Numbered from the stretch's first letter, positions 6,004 through 13,768 are shown. The stretch: 15,262 bases of DNA from a bacterium (GCA_024231375.1 JAAEQP010001251.1:1-15262); one strand, 5' to 3'. Translations and numbers: made by a program. The notes: generated by a model from the sequence alone, not told the origin.

Positions 6004-6752
6004 TGGCGAATCCCTTTGATGAGGCGTTCCGTGTTTTCCGCGCCGATGCGTTGCTTCACCTCATCGGCAATACCGGCATACGCAAGCATCGTGATGGCGC
6101 CCGCGGCTTCGGTATCCGGGAATCCCGTGCCGAACAGCAGCCGATCATCGCCCAGCACCTTCACGAGGTGCTCGATTCCGTTGTGGCTGTTGAAGTTGAA
6201 TCCGAGCGACAGGTACACGTTCGTGAATGTCTCCATGAGCGGCACGATGACCCGCAGAAATCGGTATTGGACGCCGGCCAGGATGAACGGGAGCGCCGGA
6301 TAGCGTCCGGCGAGTTCGCCAAGCGTCTCGTGGGAGACCCGGTCGTTCAGGCACACCACCGGCATCCGGTGCGCTTCGATCGCCTTGAACAAGGCGTCGC
6401 AGGCCCAGGGCGCGGTGATCCAGTAGTCGGTCTGAGGCCGGACAAGCACGGCTCCCGCGCCGTTCGCCAAGGCCTCGCCCACCTGCTCCTCTTCGCCGAG
6501 GAATTCGCGGCCGCCGTTCGGCGCGACAATGGGGCACGGCGTCCAGCCAGAGTGATCCCTGCAAGCGTCGAACAAGGCGGCGTTGGCGGCGGCCACATCG
6601 TGCACCAGCACATCGGGTGCGGTACGGACCAGCGCGGCGCCAATGTCGAGGCGATCCATCTCGGCCTGCAGGCCGTCAGCGCTGACGGAGTCCGTTGACC
6701 CTTGGGACGCACCGCCAAAGCCGGTCTGCACGTCGAACAGTCGAATACGCAT
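6000..6752 (-). CDS. Amidohydrolase-fold protein lacking metal ligands (putative pseudo-enzyme)
   Basis: This 250-residue protein follows the same plan as its neighbour: N-terminal strand, barrel, and a C-terminal LLFGTGFPDTEAAG segment matching the FGSD(Y/F)P region of amidohydrolase-2 proteins. The ligands are replaced: FDVQTG instead of DxHxH, VVCLNDR where FHSWG stands, ILAGVQYR for LAHTAAS, and G in place of the final Asp. It is therefore unlikely to be a metal hydrolase. ATG at 6752 has AAGGA upstream. It lies 24 bases after the GH92 gene and overlaps the next gene by 4 bases. A non-catalytic partner of the neighbouring hydrolase, or a metal-free activity, are the likely options. Confidence 0.8.
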   Translation of the reverse strand: MRIRLFDVQTGFGGASQGSTDSVSADGLQAEMDRLDIGAALVRTAPDVLVHDVAAANAALFDACRDHSGWTPCPIVAPNGGREFLGEEEQVGEALANGAGAVLVRPQTDYWITAPWACDALFKAIEAHRMPVVCLNDRVSHETLGELAGRYPALPFILAGVQYRFLRVIVPLMETFTNVYLSLGFNFNSHNGIEHLVKVLGDDRLLFGTGFPDTEAAGAITMLAYAGIADEVKQRIGAENTERLIKGIRQ

Positions 6753-6776
6753 CGGTTGGTCCTTGTTGCGGTCCGG

Positions 6777-8954
6777 TTACCAGGGCGCTTCGTCGGAAAC
6801 ACCCCAGGATGGGTTGGGTTCGGGTCCCACTTCCATCTCGAGCACGCCGCCCGCCACGATCTCGTCGTGCCGAATCCAGGGCCGGTCGAAAGGCTTGCCG
6901 TTGAGCTGGGCCGCCTGGATGTACCACGCATCCGGTGCAAACCCGAGACACTCGATTCGGAAGTCCTCGCCCTCTTGGTGGTGGAAGGCAACCTTCTCGA
7001 ACAACGGCACACCCACCGCATAGAAGGGTCGCCCGGGACACAGCGGAAACAGCCCCATACTCGAGAACACGAACCAGGCCGCCATGCAGCCGTCGTCGTC
7101 GTCCATTTCTTCGATCATGCCGTCCGGCGTGTTCTTGTAGATTCGGCCGCGGTAGGGTTCGGGCAGGAACCCGTGGGTCCCGTAGTACTGGGTCAAGGGT
7201 TCGGTCATGATGCGCCGCACCCATTCCTGACTCAACCAGGGAGCGCCCGCGGCGGCGAACATCCATGCAGCATGAATGCCGGGCTCGTTGCCGTGGTTGT
7301 GCAGATCGTTCTCAAGGAAGTAGGTGAGATCCTTGATGAACTGGTCCGGACCGCCCATCAACTCGATGAGCCCCTTCACGTCATGCACCACGCCCCATCG
7401 CCAGTGCCACATGGACCCCTCGTACACGTACTTCTCTTCCACCACCGTCGGGTCTTCCGGGAAATCCAGCCAGTTGCCTTCCTCGTCGCGCGCGCGTGGG
7501 AATCGGATGGATGGGTCCCACACGTTCCGGTAGAACTGGGCGCGGCGTTCGAACCGCTCCACGTCCTTGTCTTTGTCGAGGGCTCTGGCCAACTCGGCCG
7601 CGGTCCAGTTGTCATATGCGTTCTGGAACGTCACATCCGGCCGTCGTGGCACATAGCCCAGAGCGTCGTCGGCCGGCGGGAAATCCATGTCGGCCAGATC
7701 CGCTACCACGTCGTACATGCGTCCGGGGTCTTTGGGTCCGACGCCTTTCACGTGAGCGTCCAGCAGGACCGCGTTGGCCAGTTCGAACCGGACCGTAGGC
7801 AGAGGCGCATACCCTGCGTAGTCGTAGTAGACGTCCGCGGGACCGCGACCCCGCCGCTGCACCAGGGTGTTCACCAGCGATTCCATGAAATCGCGGGTAC
7901 GCGCGGGTTCGAAAAGGGCCAGGAGAGGGAATTTGGTGCGATACGTGTCCCAGATGGACCAACCGTTGTAGTGGGTGTGGTCATCGGTCGTATGAATCTC
8001 TCCATCATCGCCCATGTAGGTGTCGTCGACCGTGGTGTTGTGAAACGGCGACAGGCACGCCCGATACAGCAGGCTATGAAGCAGGATTCGGTTCTCCTCG
8101 TCGCCGCCAGAGACCTCGACCCGGTTGAGCACCTCGTCCCACGCCGCCCGGCACCGGGAATGAACCGCGTCGAAGTCCCATTCGGGCGCTTCCGCCTCGA
8201 TGTTGCGCCGCGCATCGGCCACGCTGAGGCTGGACAGGGCCACCTTCACCTGCACCTGCCGGGTATCCGCGCCGAGGTGCGCGGCCACGGCAAGCTGGCC
8301 CTTCGGATCGTCGTAGAACATGCGGCGGCCTCGGCGGTCCCGGGGGCGCGAATTGAGACTGACAAACGGCGTGTCGAACTGGATGCAGAAGAACACACGG
8401 TACCAGCCGTCCGTGCTCATCTGGTTGGATGTCAGTTCGCCCACGAGTTCGCGGTCGCTGGTGGGAAGGCAATGCACGTCGCGCACGGGCGTGTAACCGC
8501 GGCTGAAGTCCATTAGCACGTGGGGCGTGGGCGCGTCGGGGAACCCGTACCGGTGGAATCCTACGTGGTTGGTGGCGGTGATCGATGCGTCGATCGGGGC
8601 GGCGCCCAGGGTCACACCGTAGAGTCCCGGCGACGCGTGCTCCGACGCCTTGTCAAAGGACGCGCTGTACAGCTCCGGGTCGAACACATCCTTGCCGGTG
8701 GCCGGGAGCAGCAGAATGTTGCCGCCCACGCCAAGGTTGCCAACCCCGCTGAACCGCAGATGCGAAAATCCCATGATGCGGCTGTCGTTGTAATCGTACC
8801 CCGCGTGAGCGGATCCTGACAGCGCGCCGGGATAGGTGTCGGGGCCGAGCTTCACGAAACCGAAGGGCATCTCGGCGCCGGGGTAGAGTTGGCCGTGGTC
8901 ACCGGCCGTTCCGATAAACAGATTCGCAAGGTCCGCGGGTCGTTTCCCAGTCAT
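6777..8954 (-). CDS. GH92 family glycoside hydrolase (alpha-mannosidase-like), no signal peptide
   Basis: This 725-residue protein shows GH92 landmarks. An N-terminal LFIGTAGDHGQLYPGAEMPF (about 11-30), then MGFSHLRFSGVGN. The catalytic region is HGNEPGIHAAWMF with putative acid E557, and the Asp cluster MDDDDGCMAAWFVFSSMG (617-634) carries the putative general base. GH92 enzymes are calcium-dependent inverting exo-alpha-mannosidases; the actual substrate is not visible. The start at 8954 is chosen for CGGAG 6 bases upstream and because the family domain begins there; upstream in-frame residues to 9278 resemble nothing. There is no signal peptide or lipobox, which is unusual for this mostly exported family. 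It is first in an operon with two amidohydrolase-fold genes. Confidence 0.9.
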   Translation of the reverse strand: MTGKRPADLANLFIGTAGDHGQLYPGAEMPFGFVKLGPDTYPGALSGSAHAGYDYNDSRIMGFSHLRFSGVGNLGVGGNILLLPATGKDVFDPELYSASFDKASEHASPGLYGVTLGAAPIDASITATNHVGFHRYGFPDAPTPHVLMDFSRGYTPVRDVHCLPTSDRELVGELTSNQMSTDGWYRVFFCIQFDTPFVSLNSRPRDRRGRRMFYDDPKGQLAVAAHLGADTRQVQVKVALSSLSVADARRNIEAEAPEWDFDAVHSRCRAAWDEVLNRVEVSGGDEENRILLHSLLYRACLSPFHNTTVDDTYMGDDGEIHTTDDHTHYNGWSIWDTYRTKFPLLALFEPARTRDFMESLVNTLVQRRGRGPADVYYDYAGYAPLPTVRFELANAVLLDAHVKGVGPKDPGRMYDVVADLADMDFPPADDALGYVPRRPDVTFQNAYDNWTAAELARALDKDKDVERFERRAQFYRNVWDPSIRFPRARDEEGNWLDFPEDPTVVEEKYVYEGSMWHWRWGVVHDVKGLIELMGGPDQFIKDLTYFLENDLHNHGNEPGIHAAWMFAAAGAPWLSQEWVRRIMTEPLTQYYGTHGFLPEPYRGRIYKNTPDGMIEEMDDDDGCMAAWFVFSSMGLFPLCPGRPFYAVGVPLFEKVAFHHQEGEDFRIECLGFAPDAWYIQAAQLNGKPFDRPWIRHDEIVAGGVLEMEVGPEPNPSWGVSDEAPW

Positions 8955-9042
8955 TGTCTGCTCCGTTGTCGCGTCAGGCCTACCCGGCCGAGGCTTGCGT
9001 CCCGTGTGTCCGGGCTGCCGGGATAAGTAATGTGAGTGTAAG

Positions 9043-9071
9043 AGTATGTGGCGGATGCGCGGCAAGATCAA
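9043..9071 (-). promoter_or_regulatory. Putative promoter of the GH92 operon
   Basis: On the minus strand, TTGATC (9071-9066), 17 bases, CATACT (9048-9043). Expected transcription start is near 9036, with a leader of about 80 bases to the GH92 start. It faces away from the PurF-like gene's promoter, with only about 45 bases between the two -35 elements. Confidence 0.5.
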
Positions 9072-9116
9072 GTCGCACGCCCGAATCTCGCTCGTGAGGT
9101 GGACACGTGCCCCAAG

Positions 9117-9145
9117 TTGCGCCCGGACGCCCGCTTCGGTACTAT
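9117..9145 (+). promoter_or_regulatory. Putative promoter of the PurF-like gene
   Basis: TTGCGC (9117-9122), 17-base spacer, TACTAT (9140-9145). It gives a leader of about 80 bases to the ATG at 9235. No purine-riboswitch fold is evident by eye in that leader. Confidence 0.45.
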
Positions 9146-9234
9146 AGCCCCGCTCGGACATCCCACACCTCAATCGCTGTTCCTCGCTCCAGGCTAGTGG
9201 TGGAACACGCCGAACCGCAAAGGAGACGATCATC

Positions 9235-10644
9235 ATGGGGGGCATTTTCGGCGTCGCCTCGAAGGACGACTGCGTCACGGACTTGTTCTACGGAACCGAC
9301 TATCATTCGCACCTCGGAACCTGCCGCGGCGGTCTCGCCACTCTGAATGGCGAGGGGTTCCAGCGGCACATCCACGACATCACAAACGCGCAGTTCCGGT
9401 CCAAATTCGAGGACGACGTGGAGAAGATGCACGGCACCACCGGCATCGGCGTCATCAGCGACAACGAATCCCAGCCGCTCATCATCGGCTCCCATCTCGG
9501 GCAGTACGCCATCGTCACGGTAGGCGTGATCCAGAACGCGGCCGAGTTGGCCAAGAAGGCATTCAGAAAGCGGTCCACCCATTTCTCTGAGATGAGTGGC
9601 GACGGCATCAACCCCACTGAATTGACGGCCACCATCATCAACCAGGAACCCACCTTCGTTGAAGGGCTCGCCAAGGCGCAGGAACTCATCGTCGGCTCGT
9701 GCTCCATCCTCCTGCTGACCGACCACGGGATCTACGCGGCCCGTGACCGCCTCGGTCGGACCCCCATCGTGATCGGGAAGAAGGAAGGGGCCTACGCTGC
9801 TACCTTCGAAACCACCGCGTTTCCGAACCTCGACTACGAGGTCGACCGGTATCTCGGCCCGGGCGAAATCGTCCTGATGACCGCAGACGATGTCGAGCAG
9901 GTCAAGCCTGCCGGCGACGAGATGCAGATTTGCTCGTTCCTGTGGGTGTACTACGGATTCCCGGCCTCCAGCTATGAGAACATCAATGTGGAGGATTCGC
10001 GCAACAAGTGCGGTGCCGCCCTCGCGCGCAACGACGACCTGGAGATTGACTGCGTCGCCGGTGTGCCGGATTCGGGCACCGGGCACGCCATCGGATACGC
10101 CAACGAGGCGAAAGTGCCCTATCTCCGGCCCTTTGCGAAATACACGCCCACATGGCCGCGCAGCTTCATGCCCCAGGTGCAGTCGCAACGCGACCTCGTT
10201 GCGCGGATGAAGCTGATCCCTGTCCGCGAACTTATCAAAGGGAAGCGTCTGATGTTCTGCGAAGACTCCATCGTGCGTGGTACCCAGCTTCGCGACACCG
10301 TCCAGCGCCTTTACGACTACGGCGCCAAGGAAGTCCATATGCGGCCGGCGTGCCCGCCGCTGGTATACGGGTGCAAGTTCCTCAACTTCTCCCGGTCCAA
10401 GTCGGAACTCGACTTGGCCGCCCGGCGCGTTGTCAAAGAAGTGGAAGGCGATGCCGACAAGGGCCTCGACCAGTATGCCAACGCCTCCACGGACAAGTAC
10501 AAGATGATGATCGACCGTATCGGAAAGCGTCTGGCCCTCACCTCGCTGAAATACCAGAAACTCGGCGACCTCGTGAAGTCCATCGGTCTGCCGAAGAAGA
10601 AACTCTGCACCTACTGCTGGGACGGGTGCGAAGGCTGCAAGTAG
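9235..10644 (+). CDS. PurF-like protein with MGG start (Cys2 absent) and C-terminal Cys4 motif
   Basis: This 469-residue homologue of amidophosphoribosyltransferase begins 9 bases after AAAGGAG. The N-terminal Ntn-type glutaminase domain starts MGGIFG rather than MCGIFG, so the nucleophilic Cys needed for glutamine hydrolysis is Gly. The rest of that domain is kept (YHSHLGTCRGG, RDRLGRTPI). The phosphoribosyltransferase domain keeps the PRPP loop as CEDSIVRGT (342-350). The end carries C458, C461, C465 and C468 (CTYCWDGCEGC), possibly a zinc or iron-sulfur site. MGG-type homologues do occur in other bacteria, as I recall from Bacteroidota. It may use free ammonia, an external amide donor, or not make phosphoribosylamine at all. 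No purine genes lie nearby. I leave the symbol empty for this reason. Confidence 0.85.
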   Translation: MGGIFGVASKDDCVTDLFYGTDYHSHLGTCRGGLATLNGEGFQRHIHDITNAQFRSKFEDDVEKMHGTTGIGVISDNESQPLIIGSHLGQYAIVTVGVIQNAAELAKKAFRKRSTHFSEMSGDGINPTELTATIINQEPTFVEGLAKAQELIVGSCSILLLTDHGIYAARDRLGRTPIVIGKKEGAYAATFETTAFPNLDYEVDRYLGPGEIVLMTADDVEQVKPAGDEMQICSFLWVYYGFPASSYENINVEDSRNKCGAALARNDDLEIDCVAGVPDSGTGHAIGYANEAKVPYLRPFAKYTPTWPRSFMPQVQSQRDLVARMKLIPVRELIKGKRLMFCEDSIVRGTQLRDTVQRLYDYGAKEVHMRPACPPLVYGCKFLNFSRSKSELDLAARRVVKEVEGDADKGLDQYANASTDKYKMMIDRIGKRLALTSLKYQKLGDLVKSIGLPKKKLCTYCWDGCEGCK

Positions 10645-10664
10645 CCAATCCCTGAGAACGACAC

Positions 10665-10700
10665 ACCGCCGCCCCGGTACACCATGCCGCGGGCGGCGGT
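10665..10700 (+). terminator. Terminator-like hairpin after the PurF-like gene
   Basis: ACCGCCGCCC (10665-10674) pairs perfectly with GGGCGGCGGT (10691-10700) around a 16-base loop, 20 bases after the stop. The following TCTGTGTGTT is only moderately T-rich, so termination may be partial. Confidence 0.6.
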
Positions 10701-10718
10701 TCTGTGTGTTGCCGGGTC

Positions 10719-10747
10719 TTGACGCATAGGGAATGGGGATCCATACT
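10719..10747 (+). promoter_or_regulatory. Promoter of third small membrane-peptide gene
   Basis: TTGACG (10719-10724), 17-base spacer, CATACT (10742-10747). The -35 is near consensus. It starts 18 bases after the preceding hairpin. Predicted transcription begins near 10754, about 40 bases before the GTG at 10794. Confidence 0.6.
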
Positions 10748-10793
10748 GGCGAGTACGGAACGTCACATGGCCATCCAGTGGGAGGGTACCATC

Positions 10794-10910
10794 GTGGATG
10801 CTACGAAACTCGGTCCCCAGCCTGAACCCCCGGACCTGCCGATCTTCCAGATTCTGATCGCCCTGGTCACCTACTTCCTGTCCCTGCTCGGGTGGACGAA
10901 CTTTCAGTAG
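10794..10910 (+). CDS. 38-residue single-pass membrane peptide, probable GTG start
   Basis: GTG 10794 is preceded by GGGAGGG (10780-10786) with 7 bases between, a far better ribosome site than that of the in-frame ATG at 10767, which would add nine residues (47 in total). Stop is TAG 10908-10910. The N-terminal half is soluble and proline-rich (KLGPQPEPPDLP). Residues about 16-33 are hydrophobic (IFQILIALVTYFLSLLG), and the end is WTNFQ. Likely topology is one membrane helix. It has its own promoter, follows the PurF-like terminator, and converges on the isomerase gene. No family is recognised. It resembles the two 28-codon genes in design (tiny gene, own promoter, strong ribosome site) but not in sequence. 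Confidence 0.65.
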   Translation: MDATKLGPQPEPPDLPIFQILIALVTYFLSLLGWTNFQ

Positions 10911-10914
10911 GCGA

Positions 10915-10932
10915 GAGCCTCAGGACAGGCTC
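10915..10932. terminator. Short hairpin between convergent genes
   Basis: GAGCCT-CAGGAC-AGGCTC lies between the third small gene and the isomerase stop. It has only 6 base pairs and no T-run, so it is at best a weak bidirectional terminator. Confidence 0.3.
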
Positions 10933-10947
10933 GGCGCGTTAGATCCC

Positions 10948-11781
10948 TTACCCAGCCGCCGCGCACTCCTCTTCGAGTTGCCGCAGGCAAGCGAGCGCTT
11001 TGCGGAAGGCTTCTTCGGCAGGATAGTCGTTGGCTTCGTACTCGATGTCGATGTAGCCGTCGTAGCCTGACTGAAGCATGGCGGAGACGAGTTCGCGGTA
11101 ATCCACCAGGCCCTCGCCAATGAGGGCGCCCGTGTACCAGCGTCCATCCAGGCCGTGTACGCCCTCGCCTTCCGCATCCGATAGACGCCAATCCTTGAAA
11201 TGGACATGCGCGATCCGATCCTGCACCGCCGTGAACGCGTCCGCGGCGGATTCGCCCGACGTGAACACATTGCCGTTGTCGTAGGTGATGCGCAAACCCG
11301 GCACGGCGTCGCACGCGGCGCGCATGTCGGCCGACGTGACAAAGGGATTCTGTCCACACAGATGTTCGGTGGTGAAGACCACGCCCGCGTCCTCCGCCAG
11401 CGCCACCGCCTCGCCAAAGGCCTCGATGGCGTAGCCCCGGCATTCGTCCCGCGTCTGGCCGGGCTGCGTCCTTTGCGGCAGCATGACGACCGGCGCGCCA
11501 AGGACCACGGCCGCGTCGATAGCGCGGCGCACATCGTCCATCCCGGCCCGGCGCTGGTCGCCGTCGGGGAAACAGATGCCGGTGAAGAACGTGTAGGCCA
11601 CGATGCGTATGCCGTGGTCGTCGGCGATACTGCGAATCTCGCTCGGCGGATAGTCGTACAACGAGATCTGATCCATGGCGTCCATGCCAAGGTCGCGAGT
11701 CAGCTTGCATATGGCGGCCATATCCGGCCGCTCGCCCTTCAACTGGCGGCTCACGGTGTAGGTCATCATGGCGTAGTTCAT
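10948..11781 (-). CDS. Sugar phosphate isomerase/epimerase-like TIM barrel (AP endonuclease 2 superfamily)
   Basis: This 277-residue cytoplasmic protein starts after AAGGAG, about 9 bases upstream of the ATG. It has the xylose-isomerase-like barrel pattern with metal ligands E139 (FTTEHL), D168 (TYDNGN), H194 (AHVHFKD) and E247 (YIDIEYE). The HVHFKDW motif and IGEGLVDY are typical of sugar epimerases and isomerases in this superfamily (tagatose epimerase or inosose dehydratase-like). The exact substrate cannot be read from sequence. It is 66 bases downstream of the CoA-transferase gene on the same strand, with no clear promoter between, so co-transcription is likely. Confidence 0.88.
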   Translation of the reverse strand: MNYAMMTYTVSRQLKGERPDMAAICKLTRDLGMDAMDQISLYDYPPSEIRSIADDHGIRIVAYTFFTGICFPDGDQRRAGMDDVRRAIDAAVVLGAPVVMLPQRTQPGQTRDECRGYAIEAFGEAVALAEDAGVVFTTEHLCGQNPFVTSADMRAACDAVPGLRITYDNGNVFTSGESAADAFTAVQDRIAHVHFKDWRLSDAEGEGVHGLDGRWYTGALIGEGLVDYRELVSAMLQSGYDGYIDIEYEANDYPAEEAFRKALACLRQLEEECAAAG

Positions 11782-11847
11782 GGTCTAAGCTCCTTCGTGG
11801 TCAACGTAGCGGACGAGAGGCAAGTGTAGGCGCGGCACCCCTGCGGT

Positions 11848-13584
11848 TCAATGGTCCGATTGCCCGGCGGGCACCGTACTCTGCCCGGCGCCAAGCCGCA
11901 AGGTGAACCCCTCCCCGGTCACGACGGCAGGCGGCACCTCGGGGGGCGGACCCGTATCCGGTACCACGACCCGCATGGACGTGGCGTCGAGGATGTCCTT
12001 CTTCAGATCGATGCCGGGCATGATGCGGACAAGTTCCATGCCCTCGGGCGTTAGACGGAAGAGGCCCACCGTCGTGGCGTAGAACACCGTCTTACCCTGC
12101 GCAAGCGCTTGCTCGCCGCTGAAGGTGACCTCGCGCACCTGGTCCATGAACTTCACGGGACCCGGCCGTGCGATACGCACCCGGCCGTTCGCCACGGTCA
12201 CCTCGGCGTTGGCCATCCATGACGACACGAATACGATGGTCTTGGCGCCGGTGGTGATGTCGATGAATCCGCCCGGTCCCACGTAGTTCATGGGCCCCTC
12301 GCCCCGTTTGGATACGTTCACGTTTCCTCTGCTGTCGACTTCGAGTGCCCCTAGGATCGTCACATCCAATTCGTTGTGGACCATGCGGAAGGCTTCGGCC
12401 GACGGCACAATGCGGTCCGGGCAGACTGCCGCACCGAAAAACACGCCCGGCGTGGGGATACCGCCGATGACGCCGGACTCCGTGAACAGGGTGACATCGT
12501 CCATCGCGCCCGCCGCGAACAGCATGCGCGACACCTCTTCCGGCAACCCCACGCCGACGTTGGCGAGATCGCCTGGTCGCGCATGTTCGGCGAAGGTAGT
12601 GGCTGCGAGACGCGCCAGCACCACGTCGGCTTCGGTGCGCTTGGGCGTGATGCCCATCAGTTGGTTCAGAAACCGGACGCGGGCGATGGCTTCGTCTGCG
12701 GGAAGATCGCTGTCCAGCGTCAGGAAGGACCAGTGCTTTCGATGCTTGACGGAGAGCGCCTGCTCCGCGTCGGGATCCACCACAATGGCATCCACATCCT
12801 CGGCCGGAATCGCAATCTCCTCGGGGTCGGCTTCGATGATTTGGCCAACATTGGCGATCACTTTCCCGCCGTTGGCCCGAGCGGCACGGGTCACTTCGAA
12901 CATCTCCGCCTTAATGCACCCGTTCTTGAGATAGATGTTGCCTTCACGGTCCGCGGCGGGCGCGCCAAACAGGCCAACATTGATGGGCGGCATGCTGTAG
13001 CGCAGGTTGTCGCCCTCAACCGTGATGAGCGGGTCACCGGAAGGTCCGAACAGGTCGGACCCGCTCCCAACACGCGGGTCGATGAAGGTACCTATGCCGG
13101 TTCGGCCGGTGATGGAGAATTCCCCTCTGGCTTGCGCCTCAATCAGGAAAGTGAGAATGCCTTGTGGCAGGCACTGCATCGTCAGATCGTCGGATTCGAC
13201 CAGTCTCAGGAGCGCCTTGAAGGTCTCCTGGTGGGCGGTAATCATGCGTGTACACTGTCCCGGCAGGCCAAGGTCTTCGAGGGTGCCGGGCACCTTGCCG
13301 CGTCCACCTTGGGCCGCCGTGCATATGACCGTCAGGTCGCGTGGATGCCCGGTCTCTTCGAAGAGTTCCCGGAAGGCCCACGCCATGATCCTGGGGCGGT
13401 GATTGCCCGCCATGCCCGACGTAGCCATGACGTCACCGTCGTTGATGAGGCCGATTGCATCGCGGGGCCCCATGAAGCGCGGATTACCGGGCACGGTGTA
13501 GGCGCGGCGGGTGTCTCTCTTCTCCCACACGAGACGCCATCGGACCAAATGCTGCAATAAATACAATCGAGTGAACAGGTTCAT
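11848..13584 (-). CDS. Fused two-domain acyl-CoA:carboxylate CoA-transferase
   Basis: This 578-residue class I CoA-transferase has the alpha and beta halves in one chain, as in YdiF-type acetate/propionate CoA-transferases (about 530 residues). The first half begins near residue 38 with AIGLINDGDVMATSGMAGNHRP. The second half holds the catalytic glutamate E369 in LFTESGVIGGIP, followed by GPMNYVGPGGFIDI. The enzyme moves CoA between an acyl-CoA and a free carboxylate through a glutamyl-CoA intermediate. The N-terminal 37 residues are a basic, partly hydrophobic extension (MNLFTRLYLLQHLVRWRLVW) not usual for the family; it might associate with the membrane. GGAAGG precedes the ATG. It is upstream of the isomerase gene. 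Confidence 0.9.
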   Translation of the reverse strand: MNLFTRLYLLQHLVRWRLVWEKRDTRRAYTVPGNPRFMGPRDAIGLINDGDVMATSGMAGNHRPRIMAWAFRELFEETGHPRDLTVICTAAQGGRGKVPGTLEDLGLPGQCTRMITAHQETFKALLRLVESDDLTMQCLPQGILTFLIEAQARGEFSITGRTGIGTFIDPRVGSGSDLFGPSGDPLITVEGDNLRYSMPPINVGLFGAPAADREGNIYLKNGCIKAEMFEVTRAARANGGKVIANVGQIIEADPEEIAIPAEDVDAIVVDPDAEQALSVKHRKHWSFLTLDSDLPADEAIARVRFLNQLMGITPKRTEADVVLARLAATTFAEHARPGDLANVGVGLPEEVSRMLFAAGAMDDVTLFTESGVIGGIPTPGVFFGAAVCPDRIVPSAEAFRMVHNELDVTILGALEVDSRGNVNVSKRGEGPMNYVGPGGFIDITTGAKTIVFVSSWMANAEVTVANGRVRIARPGPVKFMDQVREVTFSGEQALAQGKTVFYATTVGLFRLTPEGMELVRIMPGIDLKKDILDATSMRVVVPDTGPPPEVPPAVVTGEGFTLRLGAGQSTVPAGQSDH

Positions 13585-13635
13585 TCTGGAAGCCTTCCCG
13601 GTTGCCGTGAATCACCATGGGCAATTATCTCGTAC

Positions 13636-13664
13636 GTTTTAGCCCAGTCTCCCACGGAAAACAA
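13636..13664 (-). promoter_or_regulatory. Putative promoter of the CoA-transferase/isomerase unit
   Basis: On the minus strand, TTGTTT (13664-13659), 17 bases, TAAAAC (13641-13636). It gives a leader of about 45 bases before the ATG at 13584. Confidence 0.45.
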
Positions 13665-13739
13665 GGACAATCGTGGCAAACGGGTGCTTCGCACGTGTCC
13701 TGGACCTGTTCGGCGGCTGGAGAACCCCGTGCGCTTTGA

Positions 13740-13768
13740 TTGAATCCTGGGCCCTCATCTGCTAGAAC
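13740..13768 (+). promoter_or_regulatory. Putative promoter of the aminotransferase operon
   Basis: TTGAAT (13740-13745), 17-base spacer ending CTGC, TAGAAC (13763-13768), so an extended -10. About 57 bases separate it from a predicted start near 13775 to the ATG at 13832. The 247-base gap between the two divergent genes holds nothing else I can support. Confidence 0.45.

Noticed and set aside
6702..8516. 604-codon open frame on the plus strand, opposite the GH92 gene
   Set aside because: It is a GC-driven mirror frame of a well-matched GH92 coding sequence, with no domain, no ribosome site and histidine/valine-rich shadow composition.
9146..9234. Purine-type riboswitch in the leader of the PurF-like gene
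   Set aside because: No aptamer-like three-way junction or conserved core bases could be recognised by eye.
9142..10338. 398-codon minus-strand frame opposite the PurF-like gene
   Set aside because: Shadow of a strongly conserved coding sequence; no supporting start signal or domain.
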